DNA of 64,000 nucleotides from NCBI GenBank assembly GCA_900766135.1, contig CAAFUF010000050.1, positions 1 to 64,000 on the forward strand. Direction: 5' to 3'. The notes below the pieces were generated by a model, which saw nothing but the letters and a program-made list of their open reading frames with translations, was not told the DNA's origin and did no database searches. This stretch comes from Paenibacillaceae bacterium. Lineage in GTDB: Bacteria > Bacillota > Bacilli > Paenibacillales > Paenibacillaceae. A program made the position numbers and the translations under genes. Below, in pieces: positions 40,776 through 49,966 of the stretch; position 1 is the first letter of the stretch, and each line of letters opens with the position of its first letter.

Positions 40776-42143
40776 ATGAAGTTAATGGTGCAGGATAAAG
40801 CATTTTACCGCAGTTTTTTCAGACTTACTTGGATTATTGCACTGCAAAACGTCATTTCCTTTGGCGTCAACCTTTCGGATAATATCATGCTTGGCGGCTA
40901 CAGCGAATCGGCTTTGTCCGGGGTAGCCCTTGCCAATCAGCTCCAGTTCCTGCTGCAAATGCTCGTCATGGGCGTTGGCGAAGGCGTAGTGATTCTGTCG
41001 TCGCGGGCCTGGGGCGCTCGGGACATCCAGGCCGTCAAGAGGGTTGCCAGCATCGGGATGCGCCTCGCACTGGGGCTCGCCTTGCTGCTGTGGCTGGCCG
41101 TGTTTTTGTTCCCTCACGGGTGTCTGTCCTTGTTCACCAATGAGGACCGCGTCATCGCGGAGGGGGCTAAGTATTTACAAATCATCGGCTTCTCTTATCT
41201 CTTCTTTGCGGCCACGAATCTGCTGCTGGCTTCCCTCCGCAGCGTGGAGACGGTCAGAGTGGGATTTATCCTTTCTTTATCAACGTTAATCATCAACGTC
41301 TGCCTGAACTATTTGCTGATCTACGGGCATTTCGGGTTCCCGGCCTGGGGGGTGCGCGGCTCGGCTGCGGCAACGTTAACGGCCCGGATCATCGAACTTG
41401 CGATCGTGGTGGGATACCTGAAACGGGTCGATCAGAAAATAAAGTTTGCCCTGCGGGACTTCTTCCAATTTAATCGGGAGATCTTCAAGCAATACTTAAG
41501 CGTCGGCTCGCCGATCCTGGCCTCCAATGCTCTCTGGGGGCTGGCCATGGCGGTTCAGTCCGGGATTTTGGGGCATATGGGGGAAGCGGCGATCGCCGCG
41601 AACAGCATCGCGACGACGATATTCCAAATCGTGTCGGTCGTGACGTACGCCTCCGCCAGCGCGACGGCCGTTATTATCGGGAAGACGATCGGCGCGGGCC
41701 ATCCGGAGAAAATCAAGCCTTACGCCCAAACGCTGCAGCTGCTGTATTTGATCATCGGTTTGGGCACGGGGGCGGTTCTATTTTTGATCAAGGACGGGGT
41801 ACTGGGATTCTACGCGATATCCCCTGAATCCAAGGCGTTGGCCCTGCAGTTTATGACGGTGCTCTCGATTACGGCGGTAGGCACGGCTTACCAAATGCCG
41901 GCGCTGACGGGGATCGTGCGGAGCGGGGGAGATACGAGGTTCGTGTTGTACAACGACTTTATTTTCATGTGGCTGATCGTGCTGCCCTCGGCTTTCCTCT
42001 GCGCCGCGGTGTTCCAGCTGTCGCCGTTGCTGACGTTTATCTGCCTGAAATCCGACCAGATCCTGAAGTGTTTCGTGGCCGTCGTGAAGGTCAACCGTTA
42101 CCGCTGGATTCGGACGTTTGGAGCTCCAAAGACCCAAGGATGA
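40776..42143 (+). CDS. MATE-family multidrug/cation exporter
   Basis: 455 residues with 12 predicted transmembrane helices in two MatE halves (~18-180 and ~240-400; LSDNIMLGGYSESALSGVALANQ; GILGHMGEAAIAANSIATTIF). Na+- or H+-driven efflux of organic cations. There is no good ribosome binding site ahead of ATG 40776 (or the ATG at 40785), so translation probably depends on coupling to the reductase gene. Confidence 0.92.
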   Translation: MKLMVQDKAFYRSFFRLTWIIALQNVISFGVNLSDNIMLGGYSESALSGVALANQLQFLLQMLVMGVGEGVVILSSRAWGARDIQAVKRVASIGMRLALGLALLLWLAVFLFPHGCLSLFTNEDRVIAEGAKYLQIIGFSYLFFAATNLLLASLRSVETVRVGFILSLSTLIINVCLNYLLIYGHFGFPAWGVRGSAAATLTARIIELAIVVGYLKRVDQKIKFALRDFFQFNREIFKQYLSVGSPILASNALWGLAMAVQSGILGHMGEAAIAANSIATTIFQIVSVVTYASASATAVIIGKTIGAGHPEKIKPYAQTLQLLYLIIGLGTGAVLFLIKDGVLGFYAISPESKALALQFMTVLSITAVGTAYQMPALTGIVRSGGDTRFVLYNDFIFMWLIVLPSAFLCAAVFQLSPLLTFICLKSDQILKCFVAVVKVNRYRWIRTFGAPKTQG

Positions 42144-42145
42144 AC

Positions 42146-42206
42146 AAAAAAAGAATGGACCGCGATCGCCCGGCTGCCTGCCGGACAAACGCGTCCATTC
42201 TTTTTT
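42146..42206. terminator. Bidirectional terminator between MATE and SLH protein genes
   Basis: AAAAAAGAATGGAC / GTCCATTCTTTTTT arms around a 30-base GC-rich loop; serves the two convergent genes. Confidence 0.85.
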
Positions 42207-42219
42207 CGTATTGAGCCGG

Positions 42220-43152
42220 TTATTTCGCTTGGGCCCCAAGCACCGCTTGGTAGCCTGCCGGGATGTAGGTGACGGCTTTCACCTCGGAAATGACCTGCGG
42301 GTAAAATTGCCCTGGCTGAGGAGGCGCGACGCGATAGTCGATGATGGCCTTGCCGTCCTTAAACGAGATGCTCGAAACCTCCAGACCATAGCCCGGGTTC
42401 GGCGCCATCGCCGTGATCGTTACCTTGGTCACGTCGCTGGAGATTTTGTCCGCGTTCAGTCCGAAATCGTACAGGCTGCCGGGTATCGGGTTTTCGACGG
42501 GCTGACGGTCCTCAATAAACTGCAGTGTCCGGTCGAGCATGCCGGCGGCTTCGCTGCGGGAGACCGGCTGCTTCGGTCCGAAGTTCCCCTTTTTATCCAG
42601 GGTGACGATTTTGGCTTGAAGAAGAGGTTGAATGCTGCTCATATAATCCTTGTTGATTTGTTTCTCGTCGTTGATCGTCAGATATTGCATGGTCCACATG
42701 TAGTCGCCCGTCGTACTCAGCGCCTTGAACAGCCAATGGCTGAACTGCTCCTTCGTCACTTTGGCGGCCGGGTTGATGTCTTTGGGGATGTCCAGCCCGT
42801 AGTAGTTAGCGATGATGAAGGCTTGGGCATACCAGGCGTTATCGTTGACCTTGGTGTAATAATCGCTGGCTTTCGGCATCTGGATGAACCGGATCGTATC
42901 GAAGTTCAGGTCCAGCGTTTTGACGATCAGAGAGACGGCGGAAGCGCCCGTCAGCTTCTGGGCCGGATAGTAACGGCCGTGAAAGTCGCCTTTGATAATC
43001 CCCCGCTTCTCGAGATTTTCGATCGCCTTTTGTTCCTTGTCGCCTTTAATGTCGCTAAAGGCCGAAGCGGTGCCGCCGAACATCAGGGTGAACACGATGA
43101 CCATCAGCAAAGTCAGCTTCGGAAATTTGGATAAAGGTTTTTTCGTTTTCAT
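42220..43152 (-). CDS. Secreted SLH-domain protein with PrcB-like C-terminus
   Basis: 310 residues. ATG at 43152 with GGAGGG upstream. Signal peptide (KLTLLMVIVFTLMFGGTASA, cleavage near residue 31), then three SLH-type motifs (FSDIKGDKEQKAIENL..., the divergent WYAQAFIIANYYGL..., and YMSSIQPLLQAKIV...PVSRSEAAGML; ~32-220), then a small beta domain (~235-310; YGLEVSSISFKDGKAIIDYRV) resembling the protease-complex PrcB C-terminal domain. The SLH part should anchor it to the wall. No catalytic residues seen. Confidence 0.85.
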   Translation of the reverse strand: MKTKKPLSKFPKLTLLMVIVFTLMFGGTASAFSDIKGDKEQKAIENLEKRGIIKGDFHGRYYPAQKLTGASAVSLIVKTLDLNFDTIRFIQMPKASDYYTKVNDNAWYAQAFIIANYYGLDIPKDINPAAKVTKEQFSHWLFKALSTTGDYMWTMQYLTINDEKQINKDYMSSIQPLLQAKIVTLDKKGNFGPKQPVSRSEAAGMLDRTLQFIEDRQPVENPIPGSLYDFGLNADKISSDVTKVTITAMAPNPGYGLEVSSISFKDGKAIIDYRVAPPQPGQFYPQVISEVKAVTYIPAGYQAVLGAQAK

Positions 43153-43340
43153 TTGCAAGTCCCTCCTGCAACAATAGTGAGTTAAACGCATCATATCCGC
43201 CGGGTTCGCCCTGCTGTTCCGCAGCGCCCGGCGAGGCATAAGGTATCAATTCCCTCCTCCCGGATACGGTTTGGTTTAACCCTTTGACGCAGGAAGGGTT
43301 GCGGATGTTTCACTTTTTATCCAATTTTTTGCGAGAGACC

Positions 43341-44123
43341 TCAGGAAATCAATCCCGCGTAACGCAGCCCATGGCGGATGCCGCCCTCATCCACGGCGGC
43401 GGTGACATAATCGGCATAAGGCAGCAAGTCCGGATGGGAGTTGCCCATGGCGATGCCTAAGCCGACCTCCTGCAGCATTTCCTTATCGTTCAAACCGTCC
43501 CCGAAAGCCACGGCGTCGGAAAGCGGGATGCCGAGGCGTTCCAGCATGGCCGCGATGCCTACGGCTTTGGATCCGCCGCGGATCGTCACGTCCATGGCCT
43601 TCGGGTGCCAGCGGATGAGGCGCAGGTCCTCGAATTGCCCTTCGTACAGCGCCTCGTCCTGCTCCTCACAGTGCAAGAAGGCTTGATATACCGGCGATTT
43701 GCTCCAGAATTCGGGATCGAATCCCGGATGCTCCACCTTTAGGGAGTTGACGGATTCCACGATAAACGGATGGGCGTCGGCGTTGGCATAGTAACGCTCA
43801 TGGCCCTGGAACACCAGCGGATGCTGATGGCGTCCGGCCAGCTCGACCAACTTCCGAAGACTTTGCGGGGGCAGGGTCCGCTGGAGAAGCGGCTCGCCTT
43901 GGTATACGACGTAAGCGCCGTTGAGGCTGACGAAGGATTCGATGTGCAGCAGCTTCGCGATCGGTTCAAAAAAATACGGCGCCCGCCCGGTCGCGATGAC
44001 CGGCTCGATGCCGTTCGCTTTCAATTCGGCGAGGGCCCGGATCGTGTCCTGAGGAACTTGCTTGTCCTCGTTCACCAGCGTGCCGTCGATATCGAAAAAG
44101 ACGATTTGGTACTTGTTGTTCAT
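43341..44123 (-). CDS. HAD-superfamily phosphatase, Cof type
   Basis: 260 residues. HAD motif I FFDIDGTLV (nucleophile D11, D13), motif II VIATGRAPYF, motif III/IV GSKAVGIAAMLERLG...AFGDGLNDKEML. A C2B cap domain sits between motifs II and III (~85-190). These cytosolic enzymes dephosphorylate sugar phosphates, FMN or PLP with broad specificity. ATG with TAGGAGC about 8 bases upstream. Confidence 0.93.
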   Translation of the reverse strand: MNNKYQIVFFDIDGTLVNEDKQVPQDTIRALAELKANGIEPVIATGRAPYFFEPIAKLLHIESFVSLNGAYVVYQGEPLLQRTLPPQSLRKLVELAGRHQHPLVFQGHERYYANADAHPFIVESVNSLKVEHPGFDPEFWSKSPVYQAFLHCEEQDEALYEGQFEDLRLIRWHPKAMDVTIRGGSKAVGIAAMLERLGIPLSDAVAFGDGLNDKEMLQEVGLGIAMGNSHPDLLPYADYVTAAVDEGGIRHGLRYAGLIS

Positions 44124-44213
44124 CCGAAAAGCTCCTATCCGTTCGTAATTTTTATTTATCTATAAAAATAGTGTACCATGCGGGCGCAAACCGGTCATAA
44201 TCCTCCGTTCCTC

Positions 44214-44242
44214 TTGTACAGAAAGCGTTGTCAAGCTATACT
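44214..44242 (+). promoter_or_regulatory. Sigma-A promoter with cre-like site, esterase gene
   Basis: TTGTAC (44214-44219), 17-base spacer, TATACT (44237-44242). The spacer contains AGAAAGCGTTGTCA (44220-44233), 12 of 14 matches to the cre consensus, so CcpA would block RNA polymerase here. Confidence 0.7.
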
Positions 44243-44323
44243 GTGAGCGATGGCCCGGCGGTTGCTGCTGCAGCCTGGCCGGACGGTGAAATCAGACCCT
44301 ATTGTGGAGAGAGGAAGAGATCA

Positions 44324-45283
44324 ATGCCGGTTATCGACATGCCCTTGGACGAATTACGAAAGTACAGAGGAATCAACCCGAAGCTTCCGGATTTCGATGC
44401 TTACTGGGAAGTGGCGCTGCGCGAGATGCGCGCCGTTGATCCGCAGGTTCGAATCGAAAAAGCCGACTATCAGCTGCCGGGCGTGGAATGTTATCATCTT
44501 TATTTTACCGGAGTCAAGGGAGCGCGCATTCATGCCCAATATGTACGTCCGGCGAAATTCGAAGGTCCCGCTCCGGCCGTGGTCCTGTTTCACGGCTATT
44601 CCGCGAATGCCGGCGACTGGAGCGAGAAGCTGGGGTACGCTTCGCTGGGCTTCCACGTGTTCGCTATGGATTGCCGCGGACAGGGAGGCAAGTCGGAGGA
44701 TGTCGGCGGGACGATCGGAAATACGCTGCAAGGGCATATCATCCGCGGGGTGGACGGAGATCCGCAAAATATGCTGTTCCGCCATATTTTCCTGGATGCC
44801 GTACAATTGACGGGCATCGTCATGGATCTGCCGGAGGTGGACGAGAACCGCGTTGGCGTTACCGGCTGGTCGCAGGGCGGCGGGATCACGCTGGCGTGTG
44901 CCGCGCTCGAGCCGCGCGTTTGCCGGGCGGCCCCGGTCTATCCGTTCCTGTCCGACTACCGCCGGGTCTGGGAGATGGACTTGGCGCGGAATGCTTACGA
45001 GGAGCTGCGGCTTTATTTCCGCCGTTTCGATCCGCAGCATGAGCGGGAGGAAGAACTGTTCGCCAAGCTGGGGTATATCGACGTGCACCATCTGGCAAGC
45101 CGCATTCAAGCGGAAGTGCTGATGGGGGTAGGACTGATGGACGAAATTTGCCCGCCGTCCACCCAATTTGCCGCTTACAACGCGATTTCCTCACCGAAGA
45201 AGCTGGAGATCTTCCCGGACTTCGGTCACGAGGGGCTGCCGGGCATGCCCGACAAGATCGTTCAGTTTATGCTTGGTTTGTAG
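44324..45283 (+). CDS. Acetyl xylan esterase / cephalosporin-C deacetylase type hydrolase
   Basis: Carbohydrate esterase family 7-type deacetylase (EC 3.1.1.72/3.1.1.41) acting on acetylated xylo-oligosaccharides; 319 residues, no signal peptide, cytosolic. ATG at 44324 with AGAGGAAGAG upstream. Alpha/beta-hydrolase triad: nucleophile in GWSQGGG (S183), Asp in GLMDEICPPST and His in FGHEGLP near the C-terminus; DCRGQGG is the family's conserved loop. The promoter has a cre-like site. The amidohydrolase gene lies 58 bases downstream, possibly co-transcribed. Confidence 0.93.
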   Translation: MPVIDMPLDELRKYRGINPKLPDFDAYWEVALREMRAVDPQVRIEKADYQLPGVECYHLYFTGVKGARIHAQYVRPAKFEGPAPAVVLFHGYSANAGDWSEKLGYASLGFHVFAMDCRGQGGKSEDVGGTIGNTLQGHIIRGVDGDPQNMLFRHIFLDAVQLTGIVMDLPEVDENRVGVTGWSQGGGITLACAALEPRVCRAAPVYPFLSDYRRVWEMDLARNAYEELRLYFRRFDPQHEREEELFAKLGYIDVHHLASRIQAEVLMGVGLMDEICPPSTQFAAYNAISSPKKLEIFPDFGHEGLPGMPDKIVQFMLGL

Positions 45284-45341
45284 GGCATCGGAAGAAAGGT
45301 AGGCATGTAGGCAGACAGGCAAGCGAAAGGAGCGACGTTTC

Positions 45342-46646
45342 GTGACGGGCACGTTATTTATCAACGGAAGGATCAAAGAGCTGGATCCGCGCGGACCTGC
45401 CGCGGAGGCGGATGCGGTATACGTGGAGAGCGGACGTATTCGCGCCATCGGGCGGACGGCAGACCTGAAGCTCCAGCTGTCGGGCCGGGCAGCACGAACG
45501 GTCGACTGGGAAGGGGCGGTGGTGCTTCCCGGTTTAACCGATTCGCATATGCATTTATCCATGCACGGCATGAAGCTCGCCATGCTTGATTTCAGTGTCG
45601 TCGACTCGAAGGAGGAGATGCTGCGCCTCGTGCGGGAGCGTGCCGCCGCGACGCCACCCGGCGAGTGGATTCTCGGCTTGAACTGGAACGAGAACCGGTT
45701 CGTGCCCGCAGTCGCGCCAACCCTGGAGGAGCTTGATGCGGTCAGCGACCGCCACCCGATCTTTCTGACGCGCACCTGCTTCCATGCCTATCTGGCCAAC
45801 TCCGAGGCGTTTCGCCGCGCAGGAATTACGGCGGATACGCCGGATCCGGAAGCCGGCGCTTACGGCAGGGACGAGGAGGGCCGCTTAAACGGCTGGGTGT
45901 ACGAGGAGGCGTCGGCGCCGATCACTCGGGTCCAGCCCGAACCGGACTACGCCGCGAAGAAAGCCGCCATCCGCCGTGCCTGGCTCGATGCGCTGCGTCT
46001 CGGGCTGACGGCTGCCCATACCGAGGACCTGCGGTTCCTCGGCAGCATCGAGACGATGCTGCGCATTTGCCGCGAGCTGCGCGAGGAAGGGATCGCCTTT
46101 CGCACCCATCAGCTGCTGTACTACCCGTTCCTTGCGGAGGCGGATGAACTCGGGGTGCGGCCCGGCGACGGCGATGACTGGATGCGGATGGCGGCGCTGC
46201 CGCTCGCGGCGGATATCCAGCCGCGGTTCGTGGCCAGCGACTTCCCGTGGGTGCTGGAGCGGGTGGGCGAAGGGCGTACGGAATACCTGTACGCCTGGAA
46301 AAAGCTGGTGGCGGCCGGGATCGCCTGCGCCGGCGGTAGCGATGCGCCGATCGAGCCGCTTAGCCCGTTCCTCGGGCTGCATGCGGCAGTGACCCGGCGG
46401 GCGCCGGAGGAAACGCACGAGGGCTACCTGCCCGAAGAGAAGTTGACCCCGGCGGAGGCCCTGGCGCTCTTTACCCGAGGCAGTGCACGGGCTGCCGGGG
46501 AAGCGGAGGAGCGCGGCGCGATCGGGATCGGCCAAGCCGGCGATTTTACGGTCATCGACCGGGATATCGAAGGCGACCCGCAGCACTTGCTTGAAGCGCA
46601 AGTGCGCATGACCGTGGTAAACGGGGAGATCGGTTACCAAGCTTAA
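45342..46646 (+). CDS. YtcJ-type amidohydrolase with a large internal in-frame deletion
   Basis: 434 residues; GTG start with GAAAGGAG upstream. N-terminal part is a normal Amidohydro_3 protein (LTDSHMHLSMHG; WILGLNWNENRF; LGLTAAHTEDL) and the C-terminal part is normal too (DIQPRFVASDFPWV, GGSDAPIEPLSPFLGLHAA). Full-length relatives are about 530-540 residues. Here GDDWMRM, which should be followed by the metal-binding strand GAxKIFADG and the segment with HAIGD, runs straight into AALPLAADIQPRF. Roughly 95-100 residues, including metal ligands, are missing at about 46185-46200. The reading frame survives, but hydrolase activity is doubtful. The adjacent palindromic terminator closes the unit. 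Confidence 0.85.
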   Translation: MTGTLFINGRIKELDPRGPAAEADAVYVESGRIRAIGRTADLKLQLSGRAARTVDWEGAVVLPGLTDSHMHLSMHGMKLAMLDFSVVDSKEEMLRLVRERAAATPPGEWILGLNWNENRFVPAVAPTLEELDAVSDRHPIFLTRTCFHAYLANSEAFRRAGITADTPDPEAGAYGRDEEGRLNGWVYEEASAPITRVQPEPDYAAKKAAIRRAWLDALRLGLTAAHTEDLRFLGSIETMLRICRELREEGIAFRTHQLLYYPFLAEADELGVRPGDGDDWMRMAALPLAADIQPRFVASDFPWVLERVGEGRTEYLYAWKKLVAAGIACAGGSDAPIEPLSPFLGLHAAVTRRAPEETHEGYLPEEKLTPAEALALFTRGSARAAGEAEERGAIGIGQAGDFTVIDRDIEGDPQHLLEAQVRMTVVNGEIGYQA

Positions 46647-46673
46647 CGAAAGAAAACGAGCAAATAAACAACC

Positions 46674-46718
46674 CGGAAAGCCGCCCAGGAGTCTGCAACT
46701 CCTTGGGCGGCTTTCCGC
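46674..46718. terminator. Bidirectional terminator between amidohydrolase and MCP genes
   Basis: GGAAAGCCGCCCA / TGGGCGGCTTTCC outer arms with inner GGAGT / ACTCC pairing. Confidence 0.88.
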
Positions 46719-46737
46719 TTTCGCGATAAAGCAAGGA

Positions 46738-48525
46738 TTACACCGTGAAACCGGAGGTCATGTCCTGCAGCTTTTGCGCCATTCGGGACAACCGGTCCGC
46801 GGTGTGATCGATTTCGTTCATCGTGCCAAGCTGTTGCTGGATGCCGGCGCTGATCTGCTCCGTGCCCTCTGCGATCTCGCCGGTAGCGGAGGCGATGCTG
46901 CCGATCGCCTTCTCCATTTCCCGGGTGCTTTGCGCCTGCCGGTCGTTATCCTCGTCGATGCGGGCGATCTGGCCGATAATCTCGTGGACGCCTTCGAGAA
47001 TGTCGCCTATGCTGCGCTTGGCGTCGGCGGCTTTCTCGACGCCTTGCTGCACCTTCCCGGCCACCTCATCCGCGGAGGCCACGGCGTCGGCCGATTTCGA
47101 TTGGTTGTCGACGACGACATCGGCGATTTCCTGGGCGGCGACTCGGCTCTCATCGGCCAGCTTGCGGATTTCGTCGGCGACCACGGAGAAGCCTCGACCG
47201 GCTTCGCCAGCCCGAGCTGCTTCGATCGCCGCGTTTAGGGCCAGCAGATTGGTCTGCGCAGAAATCCCCGTGATCATCGCGGTCATGTCGGCGATTCGCC
47301 GGGAGGAATCGCTGAGCTGCCGGATCGTCGAGGTCACCAGGCGGGTCGATGATTCGATATCGGTCATGGCCGCTTCGATTTCCGTGATCTTGCCCGCGCC
47401 GCTGGCGGCAGCCTCCCCGACGGCCCGGCTCGATTCGGCGGTGTTGTTGCTGGCGATCGCCGTCGACTCGGAGAAGGCGGCCATTTCGGTCAGGCTGGCC
47501 GACGTCTCCTCGGCAACGGCTGCATTTTCCGACGTACCCGACGTGATCTGCTGTACGGTGGCGGAGATGTTCTCCAGCGATGAGGTCGTTTCGCCGGTAG
47601 CCCGGCTGAGCATCTGGCTGGCGGAATAAATCGTGCCGGTCGAGCTGATGATTTCCCCGATGATCGCCTGCAGCTTAGCGATAAAGGCATCGAAACTCTG
47701 GCTCAGCTCGCCGAGCTCATCCTTGCTGCGATAACTGATGCGTCCGGTCAAATCGCCGTTGCTTTCCGCAATTTCTTTGAGCTTGGCGGTCACCTTCCCA
47801 ATCGGGCCTACGACCCCGCGAATGATGATCGTGGCCAGAACCAGCGTAATGGCGGCAGAGACCACCAGCATAATCAACATGCTGATCCAGGTGGAACGGT
47901 ACACGGCTTTGCTGTCTTCATAAGTCTGCCTCGCCTCGCTGATATGCTGGCTGATCCAGCCGTCCATCGCTTCGATCAACGCTGTCTTGGATTCGTCGAG
48001 GGCGGTCACCTCCGCCGGCGGTCCGCCTTGCTGCTGCGTTTCGCCGGCCGTTTCCGAAGCGGATGGCTCCGCCACTGCGTCATTCGTAGCCGATTGCGGA
48101 CCGTTTGGACCGGCCATTCCGTTCTGGAACGTGGTCAGGAAGTTGTCCAGCGCTGCGGTATAGGCTTCGTATTGGGTAAATACGTGCTGCACCAACGCGT
48201 TTTCGGTCTCGTTTTTGTATCCGGATAAGGATTCATCAATATGATCGCGGGCTGTCGTGATTTCCTCCGCCAGCGCTGTGCGTTCGTCGTCATCGGAGGC
48301 GTCCATATAGCTGCTGGCCAGTGTACGCGTCGCCTCCATGTCGGACTTCAGATCTTCTAAGGTTACGATCGGTACGAGCCGAGCGTTGTTTAACTCCTCC
48401 AGCTTGGCGTTGACGCTGGATATTTGCCGGATGCCGACCAAGCCGATGATCAGCAGAAAAACGAAGAAACAGCAGGCGAGCAGCCGGATTTTCATGGCAA
48501 TCTTCAGGTTCTGGATGAGCTTCAC
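46738..48525 (-). CDS. Methyl-accepting chemotaxis protein
   Basis: 595 residues; GTG start with AGGGGGA 8 bases upstream. TM1 ~10-32 (RLLACCFFVFLLIIGLVGI), extracellular four-helix-bundle ligand domain ~33-215 with an unusual Gly/Pro/Gln/Ser-rich insert around 140-175, TM2 ~218-240, HAMP ~240-295, and a cytoplasmic signalling domain to the end with the conserved hairpin tip region ITGISAQTNLLALNAAIEAARAGE-like (RGFSVVADEIRKLADES). Reports ligand binding to CheW/CheA. No chemotaxis gene is adjacent. Confidence 0.94.
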   Translation of the reverse strand: MKLIQNLKIAMKIRLLACCFFVFLLIIGLVGIRQISSVNAKLEELNNARLVPIVTLEDLKSDMEATRTLASSYMDASDDDERTALAEEITTARDHIDESLSGYKNETENALVQHVFTQYEAYTAALDNFLTTFQNGMAGPNGPQSATNDAVAEPSASETAGETQQQGGPPAEVTALDESKTALIEAMDGWISQHISEARQTYEDSKAVYRSTWISMLIMLVVSAAITLVLATIIIRGVVGPIGKVTAKLKEIAESNGDLTGRISYRSKDELGELSQSFDAFIAKLQAIIGEIISSTGTIYSASQMLSRATGETTSSLENISATVQQITSGTSENAAVAEETSASLTEMAAFSESTAIASNNTAESSRAVGEAAASGAGKITEIEAAMTDIESSTRLVTSTIRQLSDSSRRIADMTAMITGISAQTNLLALNAAIEAARAGEAGRGFSVVADEIRKLADESRVAAQEIADVVVDNQSKSADAVASADEVAGKVQQGVEKAADAKRSIGDILEGVHEIIGQIARIDEDNDRQAQSTREMEKAIGSIASATGEIAEGTEQISAGIQQQLGTMNEIDHTADRLSRMAQKLQDMTSGFTV

Positions 48526-48647
48526 GTGATTGTCCCCCTAGGTATGTACTCGTATAATGGATGTAACTCATTGTAGCTGGGACGACTGAAACCAGTATGA
48601 ATGACGACTGAAAGTTTACTGAAAAGAAAAGCGAGGAGGTTGTTCCG

Positions 48648-49154
48648 TTGCCGCTGGAAATTGAACGCAAGTTTCTGCTGCCGGCGTATCCGGAGCATTT
48701 GATTCGGGAGGGGGAGCTCATCGTCCGGTCGGAACATGCGATTGACCAGACGTATTTGGCCCTGCATGAGGATCAGGAGCTGCGGGTCCGCAGAATTGAG
48801 GATTTGCGTACCGGAGAGATTCAATATACCCATACGTTCAAACGAGGGTTTGGCTTGTCCCGGGAAGAAGTGGAGGTGTCCATTTCGGAGGGGCTTTACG
48901 CGCAGATCACCGGGATTCATCAGGCGGTGCCTTTGACCAAACGACGGGTGACCGCCGCATGGGACAAGCATACGGTGGAAATCGACGTCTACGACCAGAT
49001 CGATTTTATCGTGTTGGAAGTCGAGTTCGGCTCGGAAGAGGAAGCGCGGGCTTTTGTGCCCCCGGACTGGTTCGGGCCTGACATCAGCACCGACAAACGA
49101 TACAGCAACAAGAAAGTGTGGAGCGATTTGCAGCGCAGCAAAAAAGAGACCTGA
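48648..49154 (+). CDS. CYTH-domain protein
   Basis: 168 residues; TTG start with GAGGAGG about 9 bases upstream. The N-terminal EIERKF signature (E4-x-E6-x-K8) and alternating charged strands (YLALHEDQELRVRRIE; YTHTFKRG; VEIDVYDQ; VLEVEFGSEEEA) form the CYTH triphosphate tunnel. Family members hydrolyse tripolyphosphate or thiamine triphosphate, or act as class IV adenylate cyclases; for a short stand-alone bacterial form triphosphatase is most likely. Its stop codon lies within the terminator stem. Confidence 0.9.
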   Translation: MPLEIERKFLLPAYPEHLIREGELIVRSEHAIDQTYLALHEDQELRVRRIEDLRTGEIQYTHTFKRGFGLSREEVEVSISEGLYAQITGIHQAVPLTKRRVTAAWDKHTVEIDVYDQIDFIVLEVEFGSEEEARAFVPPDWFGPDISTDKRYSNKKVWSDLQRSKKET

Positions 49155-49172
49155 TTCCTCAGGTCTCTTCGT
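49146..49172 (+). terminator. Terminator of the CYTH gene
   Basis: GAGACCTGA-TTCC-TCAGGTCTC, perfect 9-bp stem, then TTCGTTT. The first arm includes the CYTH stop codon. Confidence 0.85.
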
Positions 49173-49189
49173 TTCAGGAAGGGTGTCGC

Positions 49190-49948
49190 CTATTCCAGCG
49201 CCAATCCGCCGTTGCCGTCACGCAGCAGGAAGCGGTAGTTATTGCGGATGAACTCAAGTACCTTATCGCAGATGATCCGGTGGCCGTCTTCATTCGGGTG
49301 AATGCCGTCCGAGCAAAGAAATTTCGTGTAATCGGGATGCTCCAAAAACGCGCCGCGCACGTCGATAAATTTGGTTTTGGTCATCTCCGACACCTTCAGG
49401 ATCGTCGAATTGTATCGTTCCTGCCACCAATAAATCTTCGTGACGCTCCCAAGCCATTTCAGGATATTCTTCTCCGCTTCCGGATCGTTTCGGCTGACCC
49501 ATTGAAAATACTTGTCGGCGTTCAGCGGCGGCAAGCTCATCAGGACCGGGACGATTTGCTGGCTTTTGACGAATTGGATCGCTTCCGTCAGCATTTTCTC
49601 GAACAAATTAAAGTCGGTTTTCGGGCTGTGTTCTCCGTCGGGACGTTCAGCAATCTCGTTCCAGTTGAAATCGCAGTCGTTGCCGCCGTATTCGATCAAT
49701 ACGACGTGGGGCTTATCCTTCTCCACGTCCTTCTTGAGGTTCGTGAGCCCCTTCATCAACGTGTTGCCGAAACGGGCGGTATTGTGAACCGCGCCCCTCA
49801 GTTTCTGCTGCAAGAGCGAAACGTAATTGTTCTCCAACACGACGTATTTATGGCGTTGTTCGTCATAAATGACGCCTTTGGAGATGGAGTCCCCGCTGAC
49901 CATGTACTTGATTTCATTTTTGGAAAAAAACTTGCTGTCGTAGATCAC
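49190..49948 (-). CDS. SGNH/GDSL-type hydrolase
   Basis: 252 residues; GTG start with GAGAGGTGAG upstream. Block I VSGDSISKG (nucleophile Ser), block III GGNDCDFNW, block V DGIHPNEDGH with the catalytic Asp and His. Likely an esterase or deacetylase on carbohydrate or lipid substrates. No signal peptide. It is divergent from the Gfo/Idh/MocA gene, with the palindromic promoter region between. Confidence 0.9.
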   Translation of the reverse strand: MIYDSKFFSKNEIKYMVSGDSISKGVIYDEQRHKYVVLENNYVSLLQQKLRGAVHNTARFGNTLMKGLTNLKKDVEKDKPHVVLIEYGGNDCDFNWNEIAERPDGEHSPKTDFNLFEKMLTEAIQFVKSQQIVPVLMSLPPLNADKYFQWVSRNDPEAEKNILKWLGSVTKIYWWQERYNSTILKVSEMTKTKFIDVRGAFLEHPDYTKFLCSDGIHPNEDGHRIICDKVLEFIRNNYRFLLRDGNGGLALE

Positions 49949-49966
49949 AGTCTCACCTCTCTCAAG

